Source: Candidatus Peregrinibacteria bacterium RIFOXYB2_FULL_33_20
GTDB lineage: Bacteria > Patescibacteriota > Gracilibacteria > UBA1369 > GWF2-33-10
Length of the DNA stretch: 50,226 nucleotides
Reading direction: 5' to 3'
NCBI GenBank assembly: GCA_001788835.1
Contig: MFXK01000016.1
Location: 1-50,226 of the forward strand
Positions 17,536-28,006 of this stretch are shown piece after piece (the first letter of the stretch is position 1; each line of letters starts with the position of its first letter). The position numbers and the translations under genes were made by a program. The notes beneath the pieces are model-generated. The model saw only the letters and a program-made list of their open reading frames with translations. It searched no databases and had not been told where the DNA came from.

Positions 17536-18591
17536 TCACATAGTAAGTTTATTTAATAAGATTTTACCTTCATTTTTCAATTTCTGCAAAGAATCGTTGA
17601 CAGTTTGCATCCCATCTTGCTTTCCTAATTGCATTAATGAATATATTTGCTCAATTTTTGCTTCTTTTATACAATTTTTCACCGCACTATTAGCCAGTAA
17701 CACTTCACAGACCAAAACTCTTGACTGCAAGTCCGCTGATGATCTTAAGGCCTGAGACACAATGCCTTGCAAAGTGCTGGCCAATTGCGTCCTGACCTGA
17801 GGTTGCTGCTCATGAGGAAAAACATCAATAATTCTATCGATAGTTTGCACCGCATCAATAGTATGCACCGTAGAAAAAACCAGATGTCCAGTTTCCGCCA
17901 AAGTCAAAGCTGCGGCAATTGTTTCTTTATCACGCATCTCCCCCACCATAATCACGTCAGGATCCTCACGCAAGGCTGATTTGATAGCGGAAACAAAAGA
18001 ATGAGTATGAGTATATAACTCCCGCTGGGTAATCAAAGCTTTTTGGGGGCTATGTAAAAACTCAATCGGATCCTCAATGGTAAGAATATGACAAGCACGG
18101 TTAACATTAATCCTATCCAAAATCCCTGCCAAAGTCGTACTTTTGCCGCTGCCAGTCGGACCAGTCACTAGCACTAAACCCTTTTCTAAATTACAAAAAT
18201 TCTTAACCGCATCAGGCAAGCCTAAATTATTTATATCGGGAATTGTTTTAGGAATCACTCGCACGGCCATGGATGGTCCGTTATGATCAGCATAAACATT
18301 CACCCTAAATCGACCTAAATCATGATTGAAATAGGAAACATCTATTTCATTTTTTTCAGTCCATAAATCTAATTTTTCTTTATCCAGAACATCTTTGATA
18401 AGCGCCATGATTTCATCAGTACTCAAAACCGGCACATTCTTAGGTTGAAGTAGTGATCCATTAACCAGTCGAACAACCGGAGGGTATCCAACCTTGAAAT
18501 GCACATCTGAAGCCTTATGCTCCACAACTTGTTTTAAAATTTCGTGTAAATCCAATGTAAAAATTCTAAATTCTAAATTGCTCTCTGTCAT
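17536..18591 (-). CDS. pilT: Twitching-motility ATPase PilT
   Basis: A hexameric ATPase that depolymerises type IV pili at the inner membrane. Walker A TGPTGSGKST is near residue 143. ILTIEDPIEF (Asp box), REDPDVIMVGEMRD (Walker B) and ETGHLVFSTVHT (His box) follow in the normal order. Length 351 fits. Similarity to other PilT proteins begins at LDLHEILKQVVEHKASDVHF, whose first codon is a TTG at 18555. The twelve residues before it are coded by 7-bp-phased repeat DNA, and the ATG at 18591 lies in a repeat element. The true start may therefore be the TTG. No pilB, pilC or pilin gene is nearby. Confidence 0.93.
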   Translation of the reverse strand: MTESNLEFRIFTLDLHEILKQVVEHKASDVHFKVGYPPVVRLVNGSLLQPKNVPVLSTDEIMALIKDVLDKEKLDLWTEKNEIDVSYFNHDLGRFRVNVYADHNGPSMAVRVIPKTIPDINNLGLPDAVKNFCNLEKGLVLVTGPTGSGKSTTLAGILDRINVNRACHILTIEDPIEFLHSPQKALITQRELYTHTHSFVSAIKSALREDPDVIMVGEMRDKETIAAALTLAETGHLVFSTVHTIDAVQTIDRIIDVFPHEQQPQVRTQLASTLQGIVSQALRSSADLQSRVLVCEVLLANSAVKNCIKEAKIEQIYSLMQLGKQDGMQTVNDSLQKLKNEGKILLNKLTM

Positions 18592-18653
18592 TCCCGTGAA
18601 GGCAAGAATCTTAATGTCCTGAGGAGTAAGATTCCTGTTTCCACAGGAATGAC
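18587..18653. mobile_element. 67-bp miniature inverted-repeat element
   Basis: Imperfect inverted ends: 18587-18613 (gtcattcccgtgaaggcaag then aatctta) and 18627-18653 (starting taagattcctgtttccac). They match at about 22 of 27 positions and belong to the same end family as the element at 15664-16014. Its left end supplies the ATG assigned to pilT. Confidence 0.65.
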
Positions 18654-18701
18654 AAGTTAGGAAATCTTTCTATTATACCACAAAACTCACAAATTATAAA
18701 A

Positions 18702-18734
18702 AAAGCGGCCTAGACATAATATCCAGACCGCTTT
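18702..18734 (-). terminator. Rho-independent terminator of groESL
   Basis: The arms aaagcggcct (18702-18711) and agaccgcttt (18725-18734) form a 10-bp stem. A T-run follows on the minus strand, after the groEL stop. Confidence 0.85.
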
Positions 18735-18743
18735 ATTTTTCTA

Positions 18744-20507
<1,764 letters not shown>

Positions 20508-20813
20508 TTATTTACTCTCTTCCACAATCGCTTTCACATCATCCATATCCAAAATTAAATATTTAGTACCTTTTATTTCCACTTCTGTGGGACTGTACTT
20601 ACTAAATAACACAATTTTACCAACTTCCACGTCTACTTTCGCGCGACTGCCATTATCAAGTAATTTACCAGGACCGACAGCGACCACCTCTCCTTTTTCA
20701 GGTTTCTCTTTAGAAACCGTATCAGGAATAATAATCCCTCCAGCTGTCACTGATGTATTGTCTAGCGGTATCACTACTACCCTGCCGCCTATAGGTTTAA
20801 TTGGACATGACAT
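20508..20813 (-). CDS. groS: 10-kDa co-chaperonin GroES
   Basis: The heptameric lid of GroEL. In its 101 residues, IKPIGGRVVVIPLD opens the beta-barrel. The mobile loop TSVTAGGIIIPDT contains the hydrophobic III contact for GroEL, and GEVVAVGPG and EIKGTKYLILDMDDVKAIVE follow. It is the first gene of the groESL operon. The MSCP start is supported by alignment of IKPIGGRV to the usual N-terminus. Confidence 0.97.
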   Translation of the reverse strand: MSCPIKPIGGRVVVIPLDNTSVTAGGIIIPDTVSKEKPEKGEVVAVGPGKLLDNGSRAKVDVEVGKIVLFSKYSPTEVEIKGTKYLILDMDDVKAIVEESK

Positions 20814-20847
20814 AGTACAAAAATTTAGGTGATAAATGTAAATAAAC

Positions 20848-20874
20848 TTAGCACTCAGATCAGCTAAGTGCTAA
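20848..20874. promoter_or_regulatory. CIRCE operator (HrcA binding site) of groESL
   Basis: TTAGCACTC, 9 nt, AAGTGCTAA: one mismatch from the consensus inverted repeat. It is 34 bp upstream of the groES start and matches the site at clpB. Confidence 0.92.
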
Positions 20875-20923
20875 GTCATTATAAAAATTAGATTTTTATT
20901 CGTCAATAGCTTTTTCAAAAAAA

Positions 20924-22450
20924 TCACAAAGCATAAGATTCAGCACGTTTTTCTCGAATCACATGTACCTCCACTATTCCTTGATACTGAGTGTCATTTT
21001 CGATTTTTTTGGCAATTTCGTAACTCATTTTTTTAGCTTGCAAATCATCTACCTCCTCAGGCTTAACGAAAACTCTCACCTTCCTGCCGCTTTGAATAGC
21101 AAAAGCCTCATCTACCCCTTCAAAAGACTTTGCAATTGATTCAAATTCAGACAATCTCTTAATATAACTTTCCAAAATATCTTTCTTCGCGCCAGGACGA
21201 TTATTGGAAATTTCATTAGCCGCCATTACTATATAAGCTTCAATACTTTGTGGTAAAATTTCGTTATGATGCGCTTCAACAATATGAATAACCTCAGGGC
21301 TGATGCTGAATTTTCTCAAGATATCCGCTCCAATCTTAGAATGGCTGCCTCTAATTTCATGATCCACCGCTTTACCAATATCATGAAGCAATCCGGCTTT
21401 TTTAGCTAAATCCGCATTCGCTCCAAGAGCTTCCGCCAAACCTTCCGCCAAAAAGGCCACCTCCATAGAATGTTTCAAGGCATTCTGTCCGTAAGATGTC
21501 CTAAATTTTAAACGTCCTAAAATTTTGACCAAATTTGCTGGCAAACCAATAATACCTGTTTCATAAGCCGCTTTTTCCCCTAAATCTTTTATCAAAATCA
21601 AAGTGTCTTTCTTCACTTTATCCACCACTTCTTCAATCTTGGCAGGATGAATACGCCCATCAGATATTAATTGCTCCAAAGCTACCTTGGCTACATAACG
21701 TCTGATCGGATCAAAACAAGAAATCACAATTGAACCAGGAGTGTCGTCCACAATAATATCCACCCCAGTAATTCTTTCAAACGCATTAATATTTCGGCCT
21801 TCACGTCCAATGATTCTGCCTTTCAAATCATCCGACTCCAACTGTACAGTCGTAACTGTGGTTTCAGCCGCTACTTCCGCCGAATATTTTTGAATAGCTT
21901 CCGCCAAAAGTAATTTAGATTTATCTTTCAGATCTTCATGCATTTGTTCTTCCAGTTTTTTAATATGCTGGAAAATTTCGCTCCTTGATTCTTCTTCAAT
22001 TTTTTTGAACAAAATTTCTCTGGCTTCTTCTTTGGATAGATGAGAAATGTTTTCCAATTCTTCAGCTTGTTGTTGATGCAATCTTTCTATTTCCAGTTTT
22101 ATATCTTTGATCTTGCTCACCTTGCTATCCAATTCCTGCTTGGTCATATCCAGCGATTCTAATCTTTTTTCCATCTCCTCTTCTTTTCTAATCAGCTTTT
22201 CTTCTAATTTACGAATTTCCCCGTGTTTCTGCTGTTGCTCTCGTTGCGCTTCCTGCCTGATCTTCAAAGCTTCTGACTGAGCCTCTGCCAAAATTCTGTG
22301 AGTGGTCTGCTGAGCATCCTGCAATTCATCCTGTTTTGCCTCCAATTCTTTTTCCAGTTTTTTTCTAAACACTACTTTCGTCAAAAAATAACCAATCGCC
22401 AAGCCCACAAGAACCCCTCCTGGTGCAAACAATATTACTGTTGTTCCCAT
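20924..22450 (-). CDS. rny: Ribonuclease Y
   Basis: A membrane-anchored endoribonuclease that starts mRNA decay. An N-terminal membrane segment (ILFAPGGVLVGLAIGYFLT) is followed by a long coiled coil to about residue 190. A KH domain (GRIIGREGRNINAFERITGV) and an HD domain follow (LKHSMEVAFLAEGLAEALG, LLHDIGKAVDHE). The C-terminus VEVHVIREKRA is typical. The ATG at 22448-22450 gives 508 residues; a TTG three codons upstream is less likely. It lies upstream of groES on the same strand but separated by the CIRCE promoter. Confidence 0.96.
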   Translation of the reverse strand: MGTTVILFAPGGVLVGLAIGYFLTKVVFRKKLEKELEAKQDELQDAQQTTHRILAEAQSEALKIRQEAQREQQQKHGEIRKLEEKLIRKEEEMEKRLESLDMTKQELDSKVSKIKDIKLEIERLHQQQAEELENISHLSKEEAREILFKKIEEESRSEIFQHIKKLEEQMHEDLKDKSKLLLAEAIQKYSAEVAAETTVTTVQLESDDLKGRIIGREGRNINAFERITGVDIIVDDTPGSIVISCFDPIRRYVAKVALEQLISDGRIHPAKIEEVVDKVKKDTLILIKDLGEKAAYETGIIGLPANLVKILGRLKFRTSYGQNALKHSMEVAFLAEGLAEALGANADLAKKAGLLHDIGKAVDHEIRGSHSKIGADILRKFSISPEVIHIVEAHHNEILPQSIEAYIVMAANEISNNRPGAKKDILESYIKRLSEFESIAKSFEGVDEAFAIQSGRKVRVFVKPEEVDDLQAKKMSYEIAKKIENDTQYQGIVEVHVIREKRAESYAL

Positions 22451-22809
22451 TTTTTTCAAAATTAAATGCTAAACACTCAAGATTTACCGTATAAAAGAAA
22501 ATTTTTTATAGAAACTTAAATACCCATTCTATTTTTTTGAAAAATTTTCATTAATTATTAGTTCAATAAAATTTAAACTCTCTACCAAATTCTAATTTTT
22601 TCAAATTTCATTTAGGATTTAAAATCCAAAATTCAAAATTTCTATAGTGGTAAATCCAAAGCAATTTCAATTTAACAAATTATCTTAGCAAAGGTCAATG
22701 AAATGATAAAAACATAAACTACTAGATTTCATTAATTTACAATATACCCATGAAAACCACTTGACAATTCTCAAAAACACTAAATAATGTATTCTCCTAA
22801 AAAATTCAT
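22451..22809. other. Intergenic region with divergent promoters
   Basis: A 359-bp gap between rny (minus) and an unknown plus-strand gene. It holds 7-bp-phased AT-rich repeats at about 22614-22641 (atttaaa, atccaaa, attcaaa, atttcta). A likely plus-strand promoter has TTGACA at 22761-22766 and TAATGT at 22785-22790, spacer 18. No RNA gene or small reading frame stood out. Confidence 0.6.
22761..22790 (+). promoter_or_regulatory. Probable promoter
   Basis: Perfect TTGACA, 18-nt spacer, TAATGT, 19 nt before the ATG at 22810. The -10 hexamer is weak. Confidence 0.55.
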
Positions 22810-23943
22810 ATGGGTAAAACTGTAAAAAATATTATTGAAGAAATAAACGCACGAGATAAACAAACACCCCCAGCTGAATCAACCATCGCACCACAACCCA
22901 CCACCCCTAGGAAATCTCCAGCTTATACTCGAGTTATAGCAGACATAGAAGCTGGATCACCATTACTCTTAAACATAACTGATACTACTTTAACAAGCAT
23001 AGAAAAAAAGGAATTATTTACCACTTTTCAAGCAAAACATCCCTCTTTTACAATTTGGGGGGTATTCAGGCAAGAAACATGTCCACATAACCAATCATTC
23101 AATCGTAAATTCTACCTAAAGCCTTCAGATAAATGTTACTTAAAGGTAGAAGATTATGGACGTGATAGAGGACTACTCAAATTATCATTAAATGATACCA
23201 CTTATTGTACTGCCCAAATAATCTGTCAAGTTGCTAATCAATACGATTTATCATCCCCATCAGGTCTCGCCAAAACATCAATTAACACAAGATCAGGAGT
23301 ATCAGCCACGACTAACTTACAATCAGAGACAGAATCCCATCCAGAAAAAACTTGGATAGATGATAAAGGACGTCATCATTACAAAATTGAAAATGGAAAA
23401 TTAGACGCTAAATATGTGCAAGAAATTAATGATATGATAGAAAAAAAACGAGTTACTCATATAATAACTAAAGGTCAATTACAAAGAACACAAGCAATTA
23501 ACGACAGCAGAATAAATAAAAGATTTGAAGTACGACCAGACGGATTATATGAAGACGGAAAGGAAATCATTAATTTCGTAGGAGCCAATGACTTAATAGT
23601 CCTAATAAACAATGGTCCTGTTACTGGCTTAACACCAAATACACAATTAAATAAAAAAGTGATTAAGAAAGGATCAGCAGAAAATGCCGAAACTGCTATG
23701 GCCAGAGCTATTAAAACATTGTTATCAGAACCAGACTTACGAAAAGTTATTTTAATTGATTGCCTAGGCAGACAAACAGTAATCACTGTGTACAAACACC
23801 CAGATTGCACAGTTAAAGTTGAATTAGATGATGGTATAATATCCAGATATTGTCTCATTGTTCCTGGACCAAGAGGATACCCTAATTCCTACTTGATAGG
23901 AGATTATGAACAAATAGAATTATATTATAAGACAACGGCTTAA
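22810..23943 (+). CDS. Hypothetical protein
   Basis: A 377-residue protein, not recognised. It has no signal peptide or transmembrane segment. A Pro/Thr-rich linker at about 18-38 separates a short N-terminal helix from a globular region, and a second polar linker lies near 150-175. The C-terminal half has strand-turn repeats (KVILIDCLGRQTVITVYKH, KVELDDGIISRYCLIVPGP). Seven cysteines are scattered. It is a single-gene unit with its own TTGACA promoter. Confidence 0.7.
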   Translation: MGKTVKNIIEEINARDKQTPPAESTIAPQPTTPRKSPAYTRVIADIEAGSPLLLNITDTTLTSIEKKELFTTFQAKHPSFTIWGVFRQETCPHNQSFNRKFYLKPSDKCYLKVEDYGRDRGLLKLSLNDTTYCTAQIICQVANQYDLSSPSGLAKTSINTRSGVSATTNLQSETESHPEKTWIDDKGRHHYKIENGKLDAKYVQEINDMIEKKRVTHIITKGQLQRTQAINDSRINKRFEVRPDGLYEDGKEIINFVGANDLIVLINNGPVTGLTPNTQLNKKVIKKGSAENAETAMARAIKTLLSEPDLRKVILIDCLGRQTVITVYKHPDCTVKVELDDGIISRYCLIVPGPRGYPNSYLIGDYEQIELYYKTTA

Positions 23944-23961
23944 ATCATTATTATCAGCAAT

Positions 23962-24058
23962 ATTCATTTTTCATTTTCAATTTTTCATCTATACTCATAA
24001 TAGCTGTGAACTGTGAGCTAACTCAAAGCCCAAAGCTCATAGCCCATAGCCCTCCCTC
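23962..24058. repeat. Heptad-phased repeat upstream of rmuC
   Basis: The 7-mers ttcattt, ttcattt, tcaattt, ttcatct are followed from 24003 by gctgtga, actgtga, gctaact, caaagcc, caaagct, catagcc, catagcc. The units drift but keep a 7-bp register over most of the gap. Confidence 0.75.
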
Positions 24059-24082
24059 CTACTTAATATTTCATCCTCCCCC

Positions 24083-25183
24083 ATGTCTTCTTTTCCCTAC
24101 ATCCTCGCCATTCTTATCTTAGCCTCTCTTATTTATCTTATTTATTTATTTCAAAACTCCAAAACTCCAAAAGAAGATCCTGCTCAGAAATTAATGCTTG
24201 ATTTAATTGAAAATTTGAGACGTGAAATCAATGAAAGTTCTGGTCGCCAAAGGATCGAACTTCAACAAAAACTTGATAAAATTACGGAACAAATAAGCAA
24301 ACATCAATTATCATCATCTGAAACCCTACAAAAACAATTTGCCCAAAGTGCCAATATTATCAAAGAAGTAACGGAAAAACTTACAAAACTTGATGATACA
24401 AACAAACAAGTTGTTGGTTTTGCCGAACAAATGAAATCGCTTGAAAATATTTTGAAAAACCCCAAACAAAGAGGAATTCTTGGTGAATATTTTCTTGAAA
24501 CCCTACTTTCAAATGTTCTTCAACCAAATCAATATAAAATGCAATATTCTTTTAAAAACGGAGATATTGTTGATGCGGCAATTTTTTTCAAAGATAAAAT
24601 TATTCCCATTGATGCCAAATTTTCTTTGGAAAAATATAATAAAATCATGGAGGAAAATCATAAAGAAAGACGCGAACAATTAGAAAAAGAATTTAAAATG
24701 GATGTTAAACTCAGAATTGACGAAACTTCCAAATATATCCGTCCGCAAGATGATACTACTGAATTTGCCTTCATGTTTATTCCTGCCGAAGGAATTTATT
24801 ATAATTTATTGATTTATAATGTTGGCACAGTCCAGGTAAATACACAGGATTTAATTGAATATGCTTTCAAAAAACATGTAATAATTGTCTCCCCTACTTC
24901 ATTTTTCGCATATTTGGAAACCGTTTTACAAGGGTTAAAAGCCTTAAAGATGGAAGAATCTGTAAAAGAAATTATCAAAAGAGTTGGCGAACTTGCTAAA
25001 CATTTAAATAGTTATGAAGAATACATGAAAAAACTCGGCAATAATCTTGGAACCACCGTAAACATGTACAATTCAGCCTCTCACGAATTCAAAAAAATTG
25101 ACAAAGATGTCTACAAAATTACAGATGGAGAACAGGGTGGGAAAATTGAAGCCATGATGATTGACAAACCTATGGTGGAATAA
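24083..25183 (+). CDS. rmuC: DNA recombination protein RmuC
   Basis: RmuC proteins limit rearrangements at inverted repeats and carry a PD-(D/E)XK-type nuclease fold. The 366 residues begin with a membrane segment (YILAILILASLIYLIYLF). A coiled coil runs from about 38 to 125, and the core domain contains KQRGILGEYFLETLLSNVL, GDIVDAAIFFKDKIIPIDAKF and TTEFAFMFIPAEGIYY. The order and length fit the family. It converges on the gene at 25196 with 12 bp between stops. Its presence is notable given the many inverted repeats in this window, though a link is only inference. Confidence 0.93.
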   Translation: MSSFPYILAILILASLIYLIYLFQNSKTPKEDPAQKLMLDLIENLRREINESSGRQRIELQQKLDKITEQISKHQLSSSETLQKQFAQSANIIKEVTEKLTKLDDTNKQVVGFAEQMKSLENILKNPKQRGILGEYFLETLLSNVLQPNQYKMQYSFKNGDIVDAAIFFKDKIIPIDAKFSLEKYNKIMEENHKERREQLEKEFKMDVKLRIDETSKYIRPQDDTTEFAFMFIPAEGIYYNLLIYNVGTVQVNTQDLIEYAFKKHVIIVSPTSFFAYLETVLQGLKALKMEESVKEIIKRVGELAKHLNSYEEYMKKLGNNLGTTVNMYNSASHEFKKIDKDVYKITDGEQGGKIEAMMIDKPMVE

Positions 25184-25195
25184 AATAATTTTATT

Positions 25196-25801
25196 TTATT
25201 GTTTTTCTACCACATTTAGAAATGGTAAACGTTCCGTAATTTGTTTTTTTAATTCTATTTGAAAATCTATAACTTTCCAAATCTCTGATCTTTGACTATC
25301 TGTATCAAAAAATCTTAAAAAATCACCATTGTTAATACAAAAATACAAATAAACTAAAGCTAAAGTTTGAGCTTTTGGATTATTAGGAAATAATTTTTTA
25401 ACATTTTCTAAATAATCGTTTATAAATTGAGATGGAATATAGGTACCCGCTAAAATATTTGCTTTAATTTTATCAGATACCAAAGGTAACATTGTCTCAA
25501 ATGTTTGTTTTGCTTGTAATACATTTAAAATAGTTGATGGATCTTCAGATAAAGAGTCCAAATCTGTATAATAACCTAAATCAGACAAACAATTAAGTCT
25601 GCTACATCTCATACCACGAGCTGATTGAGTAACAGTTGAAGCTGGCTGAGTAAAAGCTTCTTGCCCTGTCAGTTCACCAGGAACAACAAACAAAGATCCT
25701 AATAATGCCACTAATGGCAATCTATTAATAAAACGGCCCAAACTATGATTTCTAGGAGTTTTTAATGAAACTTCATCAATTCCTCCCTCATTTAATTTCA
25801 T
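25196..25801 (-). CDS. Hypothetical secreted protein
   Basis: A 201-residue protein of unknown family. A long polar n-region (MKLNEGGIDEVSLKTPRNHS) precedes a hydrophobic core (LPLVALLGSLFVVPGEL), a signal-peptide layout like those at 7723 and 16159. The mature part is helical and contains two nearby Cys (RCSRLNCLSDLG) and one Cys in LYFCINNG. No membrane segment follows. It is transcribed alone on the minus strand. Confidence 0.7.
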   Translation of the reverse strand: MKLNEGGIDEVSLKTPRNHSLGRFINRLPLVALLGSLFVVPGELTGQEAFTQPASTVTQSARGMRCSRLNCLSDLGYYTDLDSLSEDPSTILNVLQAKQTFETMLPLVSDKIKANILAGTYIPSQFINDYLENVKKLFPNNPKAQTLALVYLYFCINNGDFLRFFDTDSQRSEIWKVIDFQIELKKQITERLPFLNVVEKQ

Positions 25802-25867
25802 ATTGAAAAGATTAAAATCTAAGATTTAATCTTAAAAAATTTAATTAATTAAATCAACCTGAAATTT

Positions 25868-26443
25868 TTATATTTTATACACATTTCTCATTTGCTCTGC
25901 CAGTTTCTTTTCAATCTGATCAGCATTAAGCGGTCTCATCATTTGTTTTAAATCCGCATCTTCTCTGACCTTCACATTTAAAGCTTTATATAAGCCATAA
26001 ATCATATGCATGGTTTTGGTAATTTCTGATTCCGCAATCAAATTCACCTGCAAATCAATTTCTTCCCGCAAATCCGCAATTCTTGCTTGCCGATTCTGAC
26101 TAATCAACACAAATATAGATAGAAATATTGCTTCTAACGAAACAACCATGGTGAGCAAACCAAATGGAAATGGATCAAAAGGTCTAATACCGGGGATTAA
26201 ATTTGAATTTATCAAAAGCCAAAATATAAACCAACAACCGTGAAGTGCAAAAAATTTTATACTGCCGCAAAAATCAGTTAAGGAGTCGGCAAATTTTTCT
26301 GCTAAACTACGATTTCCAATAAATTTCGCCTCAAAAGATTGAATGGTATTACGTCTTTTCTTCAGTCTCTCCGCAAAAGTCATGCCTGGATTGAGGGTTG
26401 GCGTATGATTGCCAGGTGATAACTTTTCCTTAATGTTAAACAT
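25868..26443 (-). CDS. DUF1003 membrane protein
   Basis: A protein of 191 residues. The DUF1003 pattern is clear: two transmembrane helices (FFALHGCWFIFWLLINSNLI and PFGLLTMVVSLEAIFLSIFV) joined by FDPFPF, followed by the conserved SQNRQARIADLREEIDLQ and a helical cytoplasmic tail. Biochemical role is unknown. It is a minus-strand single gene upstream of tRNA-Val. Confidence 0.9.
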   Translation of the reverse strand: MFNIKEKLSPGNHTPTLNPGMTFAERLKKRRNTIQSFEAKFIGNRSLAEKFADSLTDFCGSIKFFALHGCWFIFWLLINSNLIPGIRPFDPFPFGLLTMVVSLEAIFLSIFVLISQNRQARIADLREEIDLQVNLIAESEITKTMHMIYGLYKALNVKVREDADLKQMMRPLNADQIEKKLAEQMRNVYKI

Positions 26444-26512
26444 GTGAATTATTTAATTTCACCTAATATATCGAAAAAACTATTTTTTCACAAATAATAT
26501 AAATTTTAATTG

Positions 26513-26554
26513 AAATTGGCCGTGCCAACCGTAGCTCATCAGAGCGAAGGTTGG
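26513..26554 (-). repeat. tRNA-linked hairpin repeat, copy 1
   Basis: On the minus strand this starts with the CCA of tRNA-Val. CCAACC pairs with GGTTGG around an inner stem, followed by CACGGCCAATTT. Copy 2, at the end of the tRNA at 46269-46345, has CCATCC/GGATGG in the same stem and the identical 12-nt tail. Confidence 0.8.
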
Positions 26555-26628
26555 TGGACGCTCAAGGACTCGAACCTTGGACCCTCTCGGTGTAAACGAG
26601 ATGCTCTAGCCAACTGAGCTAAGCGTCC
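26552..26628 (-). tRNA. tRNA-Val (anticodon TAC)
   Basis: Complete cloverleaf with encoded CCA, 77 nt: acceptor GGACGCT/AGCGTCC, D-stem GCTC/GAGC, anticodon stem TCTCG/CGAGA with loop TTTACAC, T-arm CAAGG TTCGAGT CCTTG, discriminator A. Its CCA is shared with the 5' arm of the adjoining hairpin repeat. Confidence 0.96.
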
Positions 26629-26636
26629 AGAATGAA

Positions 26637-26664
26637 ATTTTGAATTCTTAATTTTGAATTTTAA
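26637..26664. repeat. Heptad-phased AT-rich repeat
   Basis: Drifting 7-mers ttttgaa, ttcttaa, ttttgaa, ttttaaa directly upstream of tRNA-Val. Confidence 0.6.
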
Positions 26665-26789
26665 ATTAAGCGACAAAAAGATAGCAAAGATGTATTGCAA
26701 ACTCAAGATGTTTTTATAAATTTTGTAATCAGTAGACAGTTAATCTGTTCTCACTGATTTCTCACTACTCACTCTGACTCATCTCCTTT

Positions 26790-27863
26790 TTAAACTTTCC
26801 TTAAAGCATATTGCTCACGTCCCACACGCTTCACTTCAGTCGTTTTCAAATTCAACAAAATCGTCACGTCTTTGACCATTCTCTGTTTTTTTACGGCGCT
26901 GACAATATCCTCTCGACTTTTTGGCTTACCATCTTTCAATACCTCAATAATAATATCTTTCACCGTGCCGCTTTTATAACCCCACTCGCTCAAAGCATAA
27001 ATGCCTCGTCCAATCAGGACAAAACCAGCATGTCTGATACATTCATTATGCACCGCCTGTTTGTTGATAACTTTATTATCAAATTTATATTTAATAATTT
27101 CATTAGCAATCTCAATAAAATGCATTGGTTTATTAATTTTTCGTAAAATATAAAAAATCTTATCTCGTAACGTTTTTGGATTAATACGTTCATCATTGGC
27201 AAGGCCAATTAAATTATCAGTAAATTTAAGATTCCTATCAATAGAGAAAACTGATTTAAAAGTCTGGGATGAATATTTAGGAAAATGACCCTTTAATAAC
27301 TCGCATAATTTATCCACTTCAATTAAGCCGTGACTAGCCTTTCCAATTAATTGCTCTGCTTTATCTGACATATCCTTAATCATTGTTTCTTCAAGATCTG
27401 ACGTCCTCCAGTAAGGATAAAATTTGATGGTATTACTAACCTTTATCAGTCTTCTGTCAAGATTAATTGCTAACTTGACAGCATTTTTGTTAATATTTTT
27501 ATCATGCCTTAACACGCTGATAATCAAATTAATCATATCCTCATCATGAAGTAAGGAGCCTTTCTTCTGAATAATATTTAAAGCAAACTCGCCGATAATG
27601 TGAATTTTGGTCCGTTCCGCTGTTCTTCTTAGTTTTTCCAGGGCGACCTGTTCCATTTGCCTCACTCTTTCTCTTGTAATATTATAACTAGAGCCAATAC
27701 TGGCCAAAGTATATCTTTTATTTTCAGGCACCAAGCCATACCTTTTTTTTACGATATCTTTTTCACGTTCTGATAATAACAATAATAAATTTTCAACGAT
27801 AGTTCCGACATCTAATTCCTCTATACTAGCTGTACCTACAAAAGATGAAGCATTAATGGCCAT
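26790..27863 (-). CDS. Sigma-70 region 4 / HARE-HTH domain regulator
   Basis: A 357-residue protein. Residues about 25-85 form a sigma-70 region 4 helix-turn-helix (LLSEREKDIVKKRYGL, YNITRERVRQMEQVALEKLR). There is no region 2, so it cannot serve as a complete sigma factor. Residues about 225-295 resemble a HARE-HTH domain (LRDKIFYILRKINKPMHFIEI, GRGIYALSEWGY), the module of the Firmicutes RNA polymerase delta subunit. The middle is helical and uncharacterised. It probably contacts RNA polymerase and DNA as a transcription modulator. It is a single gene downstream of a divergent promoter shared with rlmN. Confidence 0.82.
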   Translation of the reverse strand: MAINASSFVGTASIEELDVGTIVENLLLLLSEREKDIVKKRYGLVPENKRYTLASIGSSYNITRERVRQMEQVALEKLRRTAERTKIHIIGEFALNIIQKKGSLLHDEDMINLIISVLRHDKNINKNAVKLAINLDRRLIKVSNTIKFYPYWRTSDLEETMIKDMSDKAEQLIGKASHGLIEVDKLCELLKGHFPKYSSQTFKSVFSIDRNLKFTDNLIGLANDERINPKTLRDKIFYILRKINKPMHFIEIANEIIKYKFDNKVINKQAVHNECIRHAGFVLIGRGIYALSEWGYKSGTVKDIIIEVLKDGKPKSREDIVSAVKKQRMVKDVTILLNLKTTEVKRVGREQYALRKV

Positions 27864-28006
27864 AAAATTATTTTAAGAAATTGACAGATTTTATCTTAAT
27901 ATAGTAAGTATTAAAAAAGCGTTAAAAAATGAGACTTTTTTTTGTCAAACTGGAAAAATTAGCAAAATTCCGCCACAATAGCTTTAGAATTTTTTAATTT
28001 AAGGTC

